Shown: positions 1-11,784, numbered from the stretch's first letter. The stretch: DNA of 64,000 bases from Ficedula albicollis (GCF_000247815.1 NC_021681.1:5578713-5642712), one strand, 5' to 3'. Translations and numbers: made by a program. The notes: a model not told the origin generated them from the sequence alone.

Positions 1-476
1 GCATTTTGGAGCCTGATTTTCTCCTCTTTGCTCCTTTGCACGTTCCTTGCTGCTCCAGCTGATCCTGGAGGAGGAGGAGGAAGGAGAGCCTGCTGCTGGG
101 AAATGTCCTGCTCCATCTCCTGCTGCCAGGGCAGGCCTTTTCCAGGAAGGGAAAGGGAAATGTCCTGCTCCCTGCCTTCCCAGCACGAGGGATGCTCCTG
201 GATGAGCAGCTCAGCAGCAGCTCCAGTGCATGGCCCTGTTCCCAGTACAGAGTGGGTTCTGCCTGACAGCCATTCTCCCTCTTCCTAATGAAGTGGCACC
301 ACCTTGGTGGCAGAGCCAGCCTGGAAAATGATAAAGGATTTTGCACTTGGAGGCACGGGAAGGCAGCCCTGGGGAGCGATCCTCCCCGAGACTCAGGAAT
401 CATTGCAATTACCAGCAGCGGGAGGGAAAGCAGAACGGAGCTGCAGACTCTCCAGGCACACTTTTCCAGCATTAAT

Positions 477-538
477 ATTTTTAATTAAGGTTATTGGCAG
501 CGAGTTGGTTAATTATTTTTAATTAAGGTTATTGGCAG
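477..538. repeat. Short tandem duplication, period 38 bp
   Basis: A 24-bp AT-rich string (ATTTTTAATTAAGG followed by TTATTGGCAG) occurs at 477-500 and again at 515-538 with no differences seen. The spacer between the copies is GC-containing and unrelated. This looks like replication slippage; no function is inferred. Confidence 0.85.
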
Positions 539-954
539 AGCAGATGGCACAACCTGAGGGGTGGGCTCTGCTTGTCCCCATGGTGGGGGACAAGATGCAA
601 AGTTGCTTCTGTTGCAAGTGTGCCTTGGGCCTGTGCACCCCTTCTTTCCTCCTGCTGAGGGGTCACTGCAGGGACAGTGCCATTCTCCTTCAGCTCAGGG
701 ACTATTCTATGAATTTTATGAAAATTACAGGAGGAATGAAGTCTCCTGCTGTTACAGACAGGGATCCAGGAGATGGGGTGAGGCTGCCAGAGGATCAAAG
801 GCATTTCGTTTTTTGAAAGCACCACATTGATTTTCAAATCAATCTGGTTTACATACTTCTGGAGACTCTTCCACCTCCACCCCACCTTGGCCATCTCCTA
901 ACACCTTTATGAGTTTAAGAATCTCTAATAAGCAGTTTAAGAGTCTCTAATTAT

Positions 955-1027
955 CAGACACTAAGTGGTTTCCCCAAGGTCACATGGAAAGACAGCATCA
1001 GATCGAGGAGCCAAGGCCAGGTCCAAC
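955..1027 (+). mobile_element. Possible ancient MIR-like SINE remnant
   Basis: The segment runs from TAAGTGGTTTCCCCAAGG through TCACATGG to GAGCCAAGGCCAGGTCC. The order and spacing resemble the conserved 3' half of MIR-type CORE-SINEs (about 'taagtnacttgcccaaggtcacacag ... gagcc ... ccaggtc'). Such remnants survive in birds as highly diverged copies. The match was made by eye over a short region, so confidence is low. Confidence 0.3.
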
Positions 1028-1341
1028 ACACCCATGGCTCATCCTAAATCCTCAGGCCAAAAACTTCTGCTGTGAGGGGTTTTTTGGGTGGTGGTGTGGG
1101 GCTTTGGGAAATACTCAACAGCCACAAAGGGCCAACAGCCCTGCTTGTCCTCTGAGATCTCCACCTGAAAACATTATAGTTGGGTTGTTCTGCCAAAAAC
1201 TGAGATCCTGATGTTGCCAGGAGGTTGTTGGCTAGTAAAGGACATTACTGCACTTTCTGTGGGAAGGACATAAGGCTATGTGGGGGTTTGGCTTGGAGGG
1301 TGGGAAGGCAGCAGTAACCAGAAATACAAGTACATACTGCA

Positions 1342-2106
1342 TATTCTATTCTATTCTATTCTATTCTATTCTATTCTATTCTATTCTATTCTATTCTATT
1401 CTATTCTATTCTATTCTATTCTATTCTATTCTATTCTATTCTATTCTATTCTATTCTATTCTATTCTATTCTATTCTATTCTATTCTATTCTATTCTATT
1501 CTATTCTATTCTATTCTATTCTATTCTATTCTATTCTATTCTATTCTATTCTATTCTATTCTATTCTATTCTATTCTATTCTATTCTATTCTATTCTATT
1601 CTATTCTATTCTATTCTATTCTATTCTATTCTATTCTATTCTATTCTATTCTATTCTATTCTATTCTATTCTATTCTATTCTATTCTATTCTATTCTATT
1701 CTATTCTATTCTATTCTATTCTATTCTATTCTATTCTATTCTATTCTATTCTATTCTATTCTATTCTATTCTATTCTATTCTATTCTATTCTATTCTATT
1801 CTATTCTATTCTATTCTATTCTATTCTATTCTATTCTATTCTATTCTATTCTATTCTATTCTATTCTATTCTATTCTATTCTATTCTATTCTATTCTATT
1901 CTATTCTATTCTATTCTATTCTATTCTATTCTATTCTATTCTATTCTATTCTATTCTATTCTATTCTATTCTATTCTATTCTATTCTATTCTATTCTATT
2001 CTATTCTATTCTATTCTATTCTATTCTATTCTATTCTATTCTATTCTATTCTATTCTATTCTATTCTATTCTATTCTATTCTATTCTATTCTATTCTATT
2101 CTATTC
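1342..2106. repeat. Perfect (TATTC)n pentanucleotide array, 153 copies
   Basis: The 5-bp unit TATTC (equivalent to ATTCT) repeats without interruption for 765 bp. Translation gives a meaningless FYSIL repeat, so the open frames across it are not genes. The unit is the same as the expanded ATTCT repeat of human ATXN10 (SCA10), which is known to unpair easily under superhelical stress. It also resembles the ATTCTATG-type tail of avian CR1 elements, a possible seed. The perfect purity suggests a young, unstable array or imperfect assembly of its length. Confidence 0.98.
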
Positions 2107-2430
2107 GGGGTGTTTCCAAAACATCCCATTTAGGGTTTGCAGCTGGAGCCAGTGGTCATAAGGTCAAGGTTAAGCTTTGGGACAGTGGCTCAGAGACCTC
2201 AGGTTTCTGGAGTAGGGCTAATACTGTGTGTCCTCACACATTGCCTCCTGTCTGGGATTGTTATCCAAAGGTTTCCTTTGTCCTCAATTACCAGAGCTGG
2301 GGTGTTGGATGGACAGGGAAAGGAGGTGCTCTGCCACATCTGGAGCAGGCTGCAGGCAAACCTGGAGAACTCCCTTCCTCAACACTCCCCTTCAGCATTT
2401 TAAATACCTGGGTGCAGCTCTCAGCATCCT
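2107..2430. other. Unique non-coding DNA downstream of the TATTC array
   Basis: No gene or repeat family was recognised between the end of the array and the CR1 fragment that follows. Confidence 0.5.
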
Positions 2431-2560
2431 GAAAGTGTCCAAGGCCAGGCTGGATGGGGCTTGGAGCAATCTGGGATGGTGGAAGGTGTCCCTGCCCATG
2501 GCAGGGGGTGGGACTGCTGGGATTTAAGGTCCCTTCCCACCCAAACCATTCCATGGTTCT
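2431..2560 (+). mobile_element. CR1 LINE 3' end (5'-truncated)
   Basis: The block shows the usual avian CR1 3' untranslated order: 'gtccaaggccaggctgga', 'cttggagcaatctggga', 'gtggaaggtgtccctgccc', then a terminal 'cccaaaccattccatggttct'. It holds only the last 130 bp of the element and no ORF2. CR1 copies are normally 5'-truncated by incomplete reverse transcription. Confidence 0.9.
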
Positions 2561-3145
2561 ATTTGCATGAGCCTGATCACCTGGACATTTCCAACCTCAC
2601 TGTGTTTAAGGCAGCATTTTCTGGGGCTTGAATTAAAGTTGATTCCACATAATGGAATATTTCAACATTACCACCTTCCATTTTGGAAAAGCTTCACCTC
2701 CATCTCTGTCAAAGCTGACAGGAAAAGTTTGGTCTGGATTTTCCTGAGCTCTGTGAGGAGCTGATGCAAACTGGACCACACGGAGATGGTGGAAACCCAG
2801 CACCACAAAACCCCTTTCTGTGTCCCAGGCAGTGGATGCTGATATCATAAAGGAATAACACCCATGGTAATTCCATAGGCAGCAGGCAGCTCAACCCATC
2901 TCTACTCCTTCAATTTCAACCCAGATGCAATTTATCAGTGGTGGTTTATTAGGTTAATTCACAAGCTGTTTGTCAGGCACACACTCACAGGGGTTTATTA
3001 GCAGCATAAATCCCCTAAGATCTTTTATTTCCCCATGCCTGTGACTGTGGGTGCTAATTTAGTAATTTAGACCTCACATATGACCTGTCCTCAGCTTTTT
3101 AAAGTAAAAGTCAAACCTGGCAGGAGATTTGTCTCTTTAAGTGAA
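2561..3145. other. Unique non-coding DNA, no gene recognised
   Basis: Moderately AT-rich sequence with no repeat family, RNA gene or coding region that I can support. Confidence 0.5.
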
Positions 3146-3252
3146 GACCAGCTTGGATGTGACTTGGAAAAGCCTGGTCTAGTGGAAGGGGCAGGGGATG
3201 GAGTGGGGTGAACTTTTAGGTCACTCTCAACCCAACCATTTCCATGATTCTT
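3146..3252 (+). mobile_element. Diverged CR1 LINE 3' end
   Basis: A worn version of the CR1 terminus is visible: 'gaccagcttggatg', 'ctggtctagtggaagg' and a terminal 'caacccaaccatttccatgatt'. Many substitutions and small deletions suggest it is older than neighbouring copies. Confidence 0.75.
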
Positions 3253-4396
3253 AATTCCTGCCAACCTGCAGGATCTGGGGAGAGGGAGAAGAGGGTGGCT
3301 GCTGTCCCTGTGCCTCTGGAGCTCAGGGCTGAGCTGCAGTGAGCAGCTCCCCAGAAGTAATTTCCAGGCGAAATTGCTGTAAAGAAAAAATTGACTTTTG
3401 ACATAGGCTGATAAGCACTGATGTTTGCTTCCAAGGGCTTGTATTTTATGCAATTTAATACCTAACAATGACTGACAACAGTGGTGATGGTGAAAAACAT
3501 TAAAAAGGAGGGAACTGCAGTCATTTCCAGCTGCAAGCTTCTCTCCTGGTGGGCTTTTTCCTGTGATTTTCAGCATTTAGCCTGGTTGTTCTTATGCTAC
3601 TGGTTTTGCAAGCTGAGGCTTGCATCCCCAAACACCGAATTTCAAGCTGAAGTAAACTCAAAAGTCTCCATGAAGGATGTAGTGAGTATTGCCTCATCTT
3701 TGAAGGGGAAATGTCTTGTCCCCCTCAGGTTATCTTCATGAGTGGGGAAAATGCAGTGAGGTTATGTCCTTCTAAACGACACCTCTGAATTGCAGTTCCT
3801 GCTGAAAGTCCTTTTTTGAAGGGAAGAAAAGCTCAGTTAAGCTCAGTGTTTTCCCTCATCAATCACTCCCATTCAGGTCGATACTTCTGTTAGGACAAAT
3901 ATAACCAGGAGCTGGAGTCTGGAGGCCAGGAAGGAATGAGCAGCAGGAGCCTCTGATTCTTCTTTACTGGTGGTTCATGTGGTGTGGCCTAAAATAAATC
4001 CCTTCAGGACACTCAGAGCCTCTTTTAAGTGCCCTGAGCCTGTCAGAGCTTCTGCCCATTCCCTGCTCTGTGGTGGGATGCTGCTCTTCCCATCTGTCCT
4101 GGGAATGGTGAGGGAATGGCATCCCATTCCCAAGCAGAGCTCAGTGGGGACAGAGAACAGGAGTGTGAGCGTGGTTTGAGAGGACAGGGGCGTTGGAATG
4201 TCCCTGGAGTGGGTCAGCAGCCTTTCAGGTACGGCTGCCTCCAAACCTGGAGCTTGTCAGTGTTGGAAATGTGCTGTCCCAGGTGGGTGTTGATCCATGA
4301 AAAGAGTGGAGGTAAAGGGAGGAGGGCACAGCCTGGATGTAGTGCCAGGGCTTGGTATAAACAAAACCCTCTGGCATTTCTCCTCACTGAGAAACA
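3253..4396. other. Unique non-coding DNA, no gene recognised
   Basis: Over 1.1 kb without a recognisable repeat or gene. The longest frames (about 117-176 codons near 4116-4827) run into the following CR1 and have no family features. Confidence 0.5.
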
Positions 4397-4831
4397 CACT
4401 GAGGGGCTGGAGTGGGGCCAGGGAAGGGAACAGAGCTGGGGAAGGGGCTGGAGCACCAGGAGAGGCTGAGGGAGCTGGGAAAGGGGCTCAGCCTGGAGAA
4501 AAGGAGGCTCAGGGGGAACCTTGTGGCTCTGCACAACTCCCTGACAGGAGGGGACAGCTGGGGGGGTCAGGCTCTGCTCCCAGGAACACGGACAGGAGGA
4601 GAGGGAACGGCCTCAAGCTGTGCCAGGGGAGGGTCAGGTTGGACATTGGGAAGATTTCTTCTCCAAAAGGGGTGTCCAGCTCTGTCACAGCTGCCCAGGG
4701 CAGTGGTGGGGTCCCCATTTCCCTGGAGGGCTTTAAAAGCCATGTGGATTTGGCACTTGGGCACATGGGTCAGTGGTGGGGGACAGTTGGACTCAGTGAT
4801 CTTGGTGGGCTTCCCCAACCTAAATGATTCT
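4397..4831 (+). mobile_element. CR1 LINE 3' fragment, about 435 bp
   Basis: This is one of the longer CR1 pieces. Landmarks in order are 'cactgaggggctggag', 'ggctgagggagctggg', 'cagcctggagaaaagg', 'ctctgcacaactccctgaca', 'gcctcaagctgtgccagggg', 'ggttggacattgggaag', 'gtggcacttggg'-like and a terminal 'ccccaacctaaatgattct'. The closest sister in the window is at 53796-54226, which shares the same subfamily arrangement. No open ORF2 remains. Confidence 0.92.
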
Positions 4832-4867
4832 GAAGGAGTTTCCTTAGAGGTAGGACTTTGCATTAAA

Positions 4868-4924
4868 GCTTGGACTGAAGATCTTGGAGGTCTTTTCCAA
4901 ACTTGCTGGCTCTGTGTTTCTATG
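4868..4924 (+). mobile_element. Second CR1 LINE 3' tip, adjacent to the previous one
   Basis: A 57-bp fragment reads 'cttggactgaagatcttgg', 'aggtcttttccaaacttg', 'tgtgtttctatga', matching the last bases of a CR1. It lies 36 bp after another CR1 end in the same orientation, so it is either an independent very short insertion or the tail of an interrupted copy. Confidence 0.7.
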
Positions 4925-6280
4925 AAAGTGTCCAGGGGAATGTGGCAGTTGGTGACCCCACCTCCTGTCTTTGTTCCAGGGCCACTCTCGTCCATCACCA
5001 TGGCAGATGTTGACCCATTTTCCCCGTTTTTATGGACTGCTGATCCAAGGATCCTGAGTCAAACTCTTTTCTGGTGTCATAGCTGAAGAATTCCTGTCTG
5101 GCTCCAGATATAATCCTGGAACCACCAGGAGCTTGGGGGTGGATGGAAAGTGCTGAAGTGCTGTCAAGTGAGGTGGGCTCAGCAGAACAAGTCTGTTGAC
5201 AGGCTGGAGCATGAATACTTCATGCTTCATCCCCATATAGAGCCCCCTTTGTTTATTCCCATCTTTATTCATCATCATCATCGTTATTTATTAATTAAGT
5301 TGCTTTGCCAAGCCAACAGCGTGAGCTCATGTCTGGACTCGAGTGCATCCATAATTAATTGCAACTGTTATGTTATGTTGTTGTGAGCAAAGGAGTGAAG
5401 AGTCTCAACAAAAAGTCTCTGGAAATTCAGAGATTATATCCACAGTCCAAGTGCTTCCTGAGAAAGAGGAAAAACTGGAGTCCAACATGTTGTTTAAGGG
5501 ATTCATGTTTGCACTACACCTCCAGAAATGACTGATCCTCTGTCCCCTTGTCAGGAATCTGCCTGAGCAGCTCCGAGTCTGCTCTAAATCAAATTAAGTT
5601 TTTCCTTTTAACACCGACTTCCTTCCCCCGCTGCACTGACCATCCAACAAGAGATGGGGAGGAGAAGATATCACACATAAAACAAAGTGAGAGGAGCCCA
5701 CAGAGAAGGAAGGGAATTCCTCCAAAGTGTCACCTTGCCAGTTGGCTTTGACTGTTTTGGTAGCGAGGCGATTCCGCTGACAAACCCGTTATCGGCCGCA
5801 CAAGGTGGGGAAGGCGCCAGGGCACTGGAAAATCCTGAAATAACACAGCTCCAAGGAGCACTTGGTAGGGATGCAAATGCATTCTGAGCATCCAGAGAAC
5901 ACTCTAGAGGGGGAATAAATCAATCCTGCGTAAGCTGGTCCCTGGAAAGTCTGGGCATTTGGATGCACGGCATCCACCGGGCAAGGGAAACACAGGCAGC
6001 AGCCTCCTGTGCCTGGGGAAGGGATTTTATTCCAGCCAGCACCAGGTGGCCTTCCTGCTGATAAATTTCTATCAATAACTTGAGATCAGGGAGGGAAACG
6101 GAAGGAGAAAAAAAAAAACCCTCAATCCTCCCACCCTTCCTAATTTTATTGCCCTCCTGTGCCTTAAACCTGCTCCTGATTTAGACAGAAAGGTGCCACC
6201 TTCCTGCAGGACACGGGCCTTGCAGGAACACCTGCCAGGAATGGCAGTTCCTGCTGGGAGTGGGTGATAATTTGGGGGCT
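4925..6280. other. Unique non-coding DNA, no gene recognised
   Basis: Contains a short CAT/ATC run near 5274-5285 and AT-rich stretches near 5280-5390. No gene, RNA or mobile element could be supported. Confidence 0.5.
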
Positions 6281-6528
6281 TGTCTTGCCCAGGACAGGAG
6301 GAAACAGCCTCGAGGGGAGGGTCAGGTCGGACAAGAGGAGGAATTTCTTCATGGAAGGGATGGTCAGGCGTTGGGAGGTGGCGAAGTCCCCATCCCTGGA
6401 GAAGATCAAGGAAAACTGGATGTGGCACTCAGTGCTCTGGGCTGGTGACAAGGCCAGGATTAGTCACAGGTTGGACTCGATCATCTCGGACATCTTTTCC
6501 AACCTTAGTGATTCTGGGACTCTGGGAT
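6281..6528 (+). mobile_element. CR1 LINE 3' fragment
   Basis: Landmarks are 'gaggaaacagcctcgagggg', 'ggaggaatttcttcatgga', 'agtccccatccctggaga', 'gatgtggcactcagtgctct' and the terminal 'ttttccaaccttagtgattct'. Belongs to the CR1 group with the 'ccaaccttaatgattct' type of 3' end. Confidence 0.9.
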
Positions 6529-7288
6529 TTTCAGCATGGACATGGGAAGGTTTTTAGCAGCTGGGAGAGTAGTTAGACACAGGTAAGTAGAGTTTGAGTC
6601 TGAGCAAGACAACGTGTCCTGACTCAGCTTTGGGATTCACCTTCCTTTTTACCCTCTCCCATAATATTGGTTTATATGCTGATCCTCTCCTTTCCCCATC
6701 CTTTCCAAGTTTTCTTCCATGCTTATACTTCCCAATGCCAGTACACAGATCATTCAGGACAGTTCCTTGAGAGAAACTCTCTGCTTGAAAGAATTTAAAA
6801 ATAGGCAGAGTTGAGTGAAAGGTTTTGCTCAAAGACTAAGAGCAAAACATGGATTTCAGCAGTTTTATGCCTTTTTCTTTTCTTCTTCCTGAGAGACTCT
6901 TTTCAAAAGCCAACATGAAAAAAATCTAAATACATGAGGTTAATCACATGTTGTAAATGCACACTAAATAAATGTCTAATTTGAGCTGTGTCTGTGCAGT
7001 CAGGGGACTGCACAGGCCATGACCTCCTGCACGTGGAGGATTCCCAGGAACCGCATGGATTTATTTTATTTCTTCAGTTAACTCCATTTGTAGCTGCTTC
7101 ACTGCAGTTTTTGTTCAGCACATTGGAGATTGATGGGCACAAGTGGAGCTGAAGCCAGTGAGCTGTTTAGGAGTCAGGCCCATTCCCACTAGCTCCTAGG
7201 CTTAACTTAGTGCACATGCTACCCCAGAACTCCATACTGTTATGGAGTTATTCTTATTGTTATGTTATTTTAACTCCAGAGTTAAAAT
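6529..7288. other. Unique non-coding DNA, no gene recognised
   Basis: AT-richer than its neighbours. No coding, RNA or repeat feature was recognised. Confidence 0.5.
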
Positions 7289-7610
7289 CAGAGAATCCTA
7301 GAATGGTTCAGATTGGAAGAGACCTTGAAGCTCATCCACTTCCATGGGTCTTCCACTGTCCCAGGTTGCTCCAAGCCCTGTCCAGCCTGGCCTTGGACAC
7401 TGCCAGGGATGGAGCAGCCACAGCTTCTCTGGGTAACTGTGCCAGGGCTCCATCACCCTCACAGGGAGGAATCTTCTCCCAATATCCCATCAATCCCTGC
7501 CCTCTGGCAGTGGGAAATCATTCCCCCTTGTTCTGTCCCTCCATCTCTTGTCCAAAATCCATCTCCAGCTCTCTTGGACCCCTTTAAGTCACTGGAAGGG
7601 GCTCTAAGGC
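7289..7610 (-). mobile_element. CR1 LINE 3' fragment, reverse orientation
   Basis: Read on the plus strand it begins with 'cagagaatcctagaatggtt' (the reverse complement of the CR1 tip), followed by 'ccaggttgctccaagccctg', 'ccagcctggccttggacact' and 'gccacagcttctctgggtaa', then 'cccaatatcccatcaatccc'. About 320 bp, 5'-truncated, no ORF2. Confidence 0.92.
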
Positions 7611-8850
7611 CTTTCTACCTTAGAACACAGCATGCAAAAGGAAAAGCAGCTCCCCAAATGCTCTCGATCCCTCCACAAAAGGCTCCATCCTTCCACAGCT
7701 CTGGGACGGGAGCAGAGGAGAATTCCACCCACCCTCCCGCTGGATTCAGCATCAGAACAGCAGCACTGAGGATCTGCATGGAGCATCCAGCAGCTCCTGC
7801 TCCTGGAGCTGTGAACGTGTTCATTTTTTAGCTTCAACAAGGTCATTCCCACTGCTAAGCATAATCCTGACACATTAGCAGGAGTGCTGTCCAACTCATT
7901 CGCACTCCATTAAGCAGCAGCCAGGAAGGTTTTCCTGCTCTCTCCCAGCTCTTTTCCCCGCAGTCACAGAACACATCACGTCCTGCAGTGCCTGCAGTGC
8001 TTCTGGAGGGACTGGGGATGCCAGCGTGGTGGCTGGGCTGTAAACTGGACATCCCTTTCCCTGCAGTGACATCCCATGGCCTCCGTGCCGTTCCTCAGGG
8101 ATTCTCCTCTGAGCTTCAGAAAAGTCACCTGCGTTTCAAATGTCACCGTTGTGAACTTTTTGTCATCCCAGAAGTAAGTGGCAGCTGATTTTTCTGTTGC
8201 TTCCACGTGGGATTTCCATCAGAATCTCTCCAGGCCACTGCCTGCATTTCAGATTTGCTTCCTGGGAGAGCGCAGTGCTGGGGTTTTGACAGCGACCTTT
8301 CCACCGAGTCAGAAAGATCCTCTGCGGGTTTGTTTCACTGCCCTGATTTTGTGACAAAGCCCAGGGAGAGCCTCCTGCCTCGTCCTGCTTGGATGGGTGT
8401 CAGTTCTGCATGAGCTGGGCCAACCCAGGAGGGTGCACAAGGAAATATTCCCTGTCAATTAAACTGGAGAAAAGGTCAGCAGGAGAGTGAAGTGGCCTCC
8501 TCTGACAGTTCTCCCTGGGGACAGGAGGTCCTTTCCTGTCTGGATTCCAGGAGCCACTCGTCCAGCCAGAAGTTCTCACAGCTGGACACACAGACTGGTG
8601 TGCCAGGAGAGAAATTCCCTGTTTTCTACAGCTTTCTCCAGTGGCTGTCTCCAGCTCACACCTTTTTCTACAAATGCTCCTTCTTTTCCTTACAGTTTTA
8701 AGACCAGTAATCAGATCAGTAGCTTGGATTGAGTAAAGTTCTGCTTTAGTTCTGGTTCTTCGTCCCACAGAGTTTGTGACTCTGAAGAAGAACCTGAAGA
8801 CTCCTCTGTGTGTGTCTCCTCCCTCTGTCACCTCTTTAGGCCACAGTTGA
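7611..8850. other. Unique non-coding DNA, no gene recognised
   Basis: About 1.2 kb without recognised features. The frame containing CHRCELF-like residues near 8130-8165 was considered as an exon and rejected for lack of any domain or convincing splice context. Confidence 0.5.
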
Positions 8851-9100
8851 TGGAATAATGGAATAACATGTTGGAAGGGACCTCAAACATCATCTGATCC
8901 AACCTCTCTTAGCAAAACAAGTCTAGATAAGATGACCCAGCTCCTTGTCCAGCTAAACCTTAAAAGTGTCCAAAGTTGGGGGATCCACCACTTCCCTGGG
9001 GAGATTACTCCGATAGCTGATTGTTCCCACTGTGAAAAATTTCCTCTTGTCTCCCAATGTTTTATGGACGAGTTTTCCTCTGATCCTGCTGCAGTTCTGA
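8851..9100 (-). mobile_element. Older CR1-like LINE fragment, reverse orientation
   Basis: The plus strand reads 'tggaataatgg', 'catgttggaagggacctcaa', 'catctgatccaacctctctt', 'ccagctaaaccttaaaagtg', 'gggggatccaccacttccct', 'tcccactgtgaaaaatttcc'. This matches the reverse complement of an older CR1 3' region, of a different subfamily from the other copies here. The right edge is uncertain. Confidence 0.65.
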
Positions 9101-9583
9101 GCTCCCCCTGAATCCATGGGATAGGGAACAGGGTTTGGAAAAATCTCAGAGCTGGAATTGTCATCTTGCATTTGTCTGCTGGGAGCAGGGTGGTGCTGGC
9201 CCTGCTCCGGGCAGAGCTGGCCCAGCCACCTGCCATGAGGTGCTCCTGTCTTGGTCCAAACCCCCAAGTTTGACTGAAGTCTCAGCAGAATAATGTGAGT
9301 CCATGGAAATCAATGGAGAAGAGCTGAAAACAATTGATTGGAATCAAAACACGCTGCAATCAAATTTGGAGGGACTGAACTAATGGATCATAAGGTGCCT
9401 GGTGAATGGGGCTGATTGAATTGAGCTGAAAGGTCCTGCATCTTCATTACAGCACCTGAAACCAGGACAGATGAGGAATTTTCTAACCATGTTTAGTGAC
9501 TTTTTTTTACTCCACTGATAACTGTATTGCAAACCCAGCAGCTGGGAATTAACCCATGTGTAAAGTGTTGGGAGGGGGAAAAA
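9101..9583. other. Unique non-coding DNA, no gene recognised
   Basis: No recognisable feature between two CR1 fragments of opposite orientation. Confidence 0.5.
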
Positions 9584-9859
9584 GATGGAATTTGGATAGG
9601 ACAAGGGGCAGTGACTTCCCACTGGGTAAGGACAGGTTTAGATTGGATATTGGGAAGAGATTCCAGGCTGTGAGGGTGCTGAGGCCCTGGCACAGGATAT
9701 TTAGGGAAGCTGTGGCTGTCCCTGGATCCCTGGCAGTGCCCAAGGCCAGGCTGGACAGGGCTTGGAGCAACCTGGGACAGTGGAAGGTGCCCCTGCCCAT
9801 GGCAGAGGGTGGGACTCAATGAGCTTTTTCTCACCCAAACCATTCTAGATTCTGGGATT
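9584..9859 (+). mobile_element. CR1 LINE 3' fragment
   Basis: Landmarks: 'atggaatttggataggacaa', 'ggtttagattggatattggg', 'gaagctgtggctgtccctgg', 'gcttggagcaacctggga', 'cccatggcagagggtggg' and the terminal 'cacccaaaccattctagatt'. Belongs to the CR1 group with the 'ccaacccaaaccattct' type of 3' end. Confidence 0.92.
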
Positions 9860-11480
9860 TGCTGCTCCAGGTCTGAGGACAGGCCAGGAACTGGATTTTG
9901 AAGCTCTCCCTGCTGCTGACTCCTTTATGTTGCCTTGCTCAGCATTCCCAGAGTCAGTTTTCCATTTCTCCTGCCTTGTTACAGCAGAGTTTGGAGATGC
10001 AGAGGTGTTTCCCACCATGCATTCACTCCATGTGCTGCCCCAAGGCCTGGTTATTCCTGCATGTTTTGTCAACAGTGATTTGTAGTATCTCCATATTCCA
10101 CCAAATCCTGCAAATTCTTTGGAATTTTTATTATCCTAATGTAGCTCTGCTCTCTATCACAGGAACAGAAGGCATGAATGATGCAGTAGTTTTTCTAAAC
10201 CCCCATTTTTCGGTCAGACCAAAGTTCCCCTGTTACAAGGGATGATTTATTACTGCAGTGATTAAGGGACATTGTTGATATTCCTGAAAATTTCCTTTTG
10301 GAGCTTCAGGCTTGCCTGGAGTCAAAAGGCAGGAGAAATATGTGAATAACAGGGTGGGTAATGGAGCATTTGCAATTTCCCATTAAGAAGAAGCTCCTAT
10401 TTGTCCCATGCTCCCATGGATGGGTGGCAGGGATCTGGAGCCAGGCTGTCTTACAGCACTTGTTCTGCTGGAGCTCCGATAGGGAAACAGGAAAAATGTG
10501 TTCTGAGGAACTCAGCACCTTCATCTATCCTGTGACAGCCTGGAACTGATAGTCCTGGAGCTTGTTATTGTCTCCTGACTGGACTTAAATGCCCAGATTT
10601 AAATCCCTTCCCACCCACTCCAAGGTGAGGGAGGATCTGCCTGTTCTGTCTTCCTTGACTGGCCAGGGGCTTCAACCACTCCATGGGCCTTTGTAGTCCC
10701 AGATGTTCCCTGAAGTAGTGGGACTCTTCTCTCTTCTCTCCCTCTTCCTTCCCTCCTCACCCATCCCTTGACCACCTCCCATGCCACCTGGGCAGCACAA
10801 CACCTGCCCAGCCAATCCATGCTGGGAAATTCATTCCCTAAAAGGCTTTTTTGGACTCCTCCTTGATGTTTGGCAGAGCTTGGGATGCCTTTTCTGGATG
10901 CTTCCATAGTAGATCAGCCTGGCAGTGCTTTATTCCACAAAAAGGAAGATGAAAAGCCCTTTGGGAAGCTGTGGGTGCTCCTGCCTCATCCCAGCAGAAC
11001 TGGAACCCAGCCCTGCTGTATCACATTCCAAGGAGCTCCTTGGTGATGCCTGTCAGGTAGCAGCAGGTAACTGATTTATTTTCCCAGCTTGTTTATCAGC
11101 CCTAATAGAAAATGAAGTCTCTCCGGGTTGATGAGCAATGTGAATTCTTGCTGTCTTTCTCCTCGCCTCCCCAGCCCAAAGATACACTTAATAACCATTG
11201 ATTGTTTGGGAGGAGGAGGAGTGTGGCTGTAAATGTCCCTTCCCACCCTTACAAGGTGCCTGATTAAAGAGGGGAGGCAGGAGCAGATCGATGGGGATTG
11301 TAGGCACAGGACTGATCCTGCGGGTCCTGGTGGGTCTCATGGATGCCCTTCTCAGGCACCCCAAATATTTTCTGCTCTTGAGTTTGCAGACAGCTCAAGG
11401 CATGGCTGTGTTTGTGCAGCTCAGTGAAGGTCACTGGGGACTGAAGAGAGCCCTTGAGACAGCAGGGAAGGTAGGAGACA
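9860..11480. other. Unique non-coding DNA with a pyrimidine tract
   Basis: No gene recognised. A strand-biased pyrimidine tract occurs at about 10728-10772 (repeated TCTTC/TTCCC motifs). Otherwise unremarkable. Confidence 0.5.
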
Positions 11481-11665
11481 TCACAGAATCCTGGGATTAT
11501 TGAGGTTGGAAAAGCCCTCCAAGACCACAGAGTCCAGCTTGTGTCTGATGCCCACCTTGTCACCCAGCCCAGAGCTCTGAGTGCCATGTCCAGGTGCTCC
11601 TTGGACACCTGCAGGGATGGGGCCCCAAACCTCCCTGCACAGCATGTTCCAGTGGACCAGCACAG
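11481..11665 (-). mobile_element. CR1 LINE 3' fragment, reverse orientation
   Basis: The plus strand reads 'tcacagaatcctgggattat', 'ttgaggttggaaaagccctc', 'caaga', 'gagtgccatgtccaggtgct', 'ccttggacacctgcagggat', 'catgttccagtgg', the reverse complement of the 'ccaaccttaatgattct' CR1 group. It is followed within about 65 bp by a plus-strand CR1 tip. Confidence 0.88.
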
Positions 11666-11730
11666 CCAGGGACTTTCCCAGATTTCCATCCACCCTGCCT
11701 GAAGCCTGCAGCCTGTCGTGACAGGGAATT

Positions 11731-11784
11731 GGCACTCAGGGGTTTTGAGGTCCCTTCCCACCCAAACCATTCTGGGATTCTCTG
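11731..11784 (+). mobile_element. Very short CR1 LINE 3' tip
   Basis: Only the last ~50 bp of a CR1 is present: 'ggttttgaggtcccttccca' then 'cccaaaccattctgggatt'. It is oriented opposite to the fragment just upstream and belongs to the other 3'-end group, so it is an independent insertion. Confidence 0.75.

Larger units (their letters stand above)
1..1341. other. Unique non-coding DNA, no gene recognised
   Basis: No coding potential was recognised; open frames are short and lack protein-family features. It contains a small tandem duplication (477-538) and a possible ancient SINE remnant (about 955-1027), listed separately. It leads directly into the pentanucleotide array. Confidence 0.6.

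Noticed and set aside
1278..2432. Open frame of 384 codons with FYSIL repeats
   Set aside because: It is the translation of the TATTC array plus chance flanks. A 5-bp unit reads open in all frames when it lacks stops.
7988..8188. Possible coding exon with a CHRCELF motif ending near a GTAAGT-like site
   Set aside because: A single CxxC-like motif by chance; no acceptor-bounded frame, neighbouring exon or family match.
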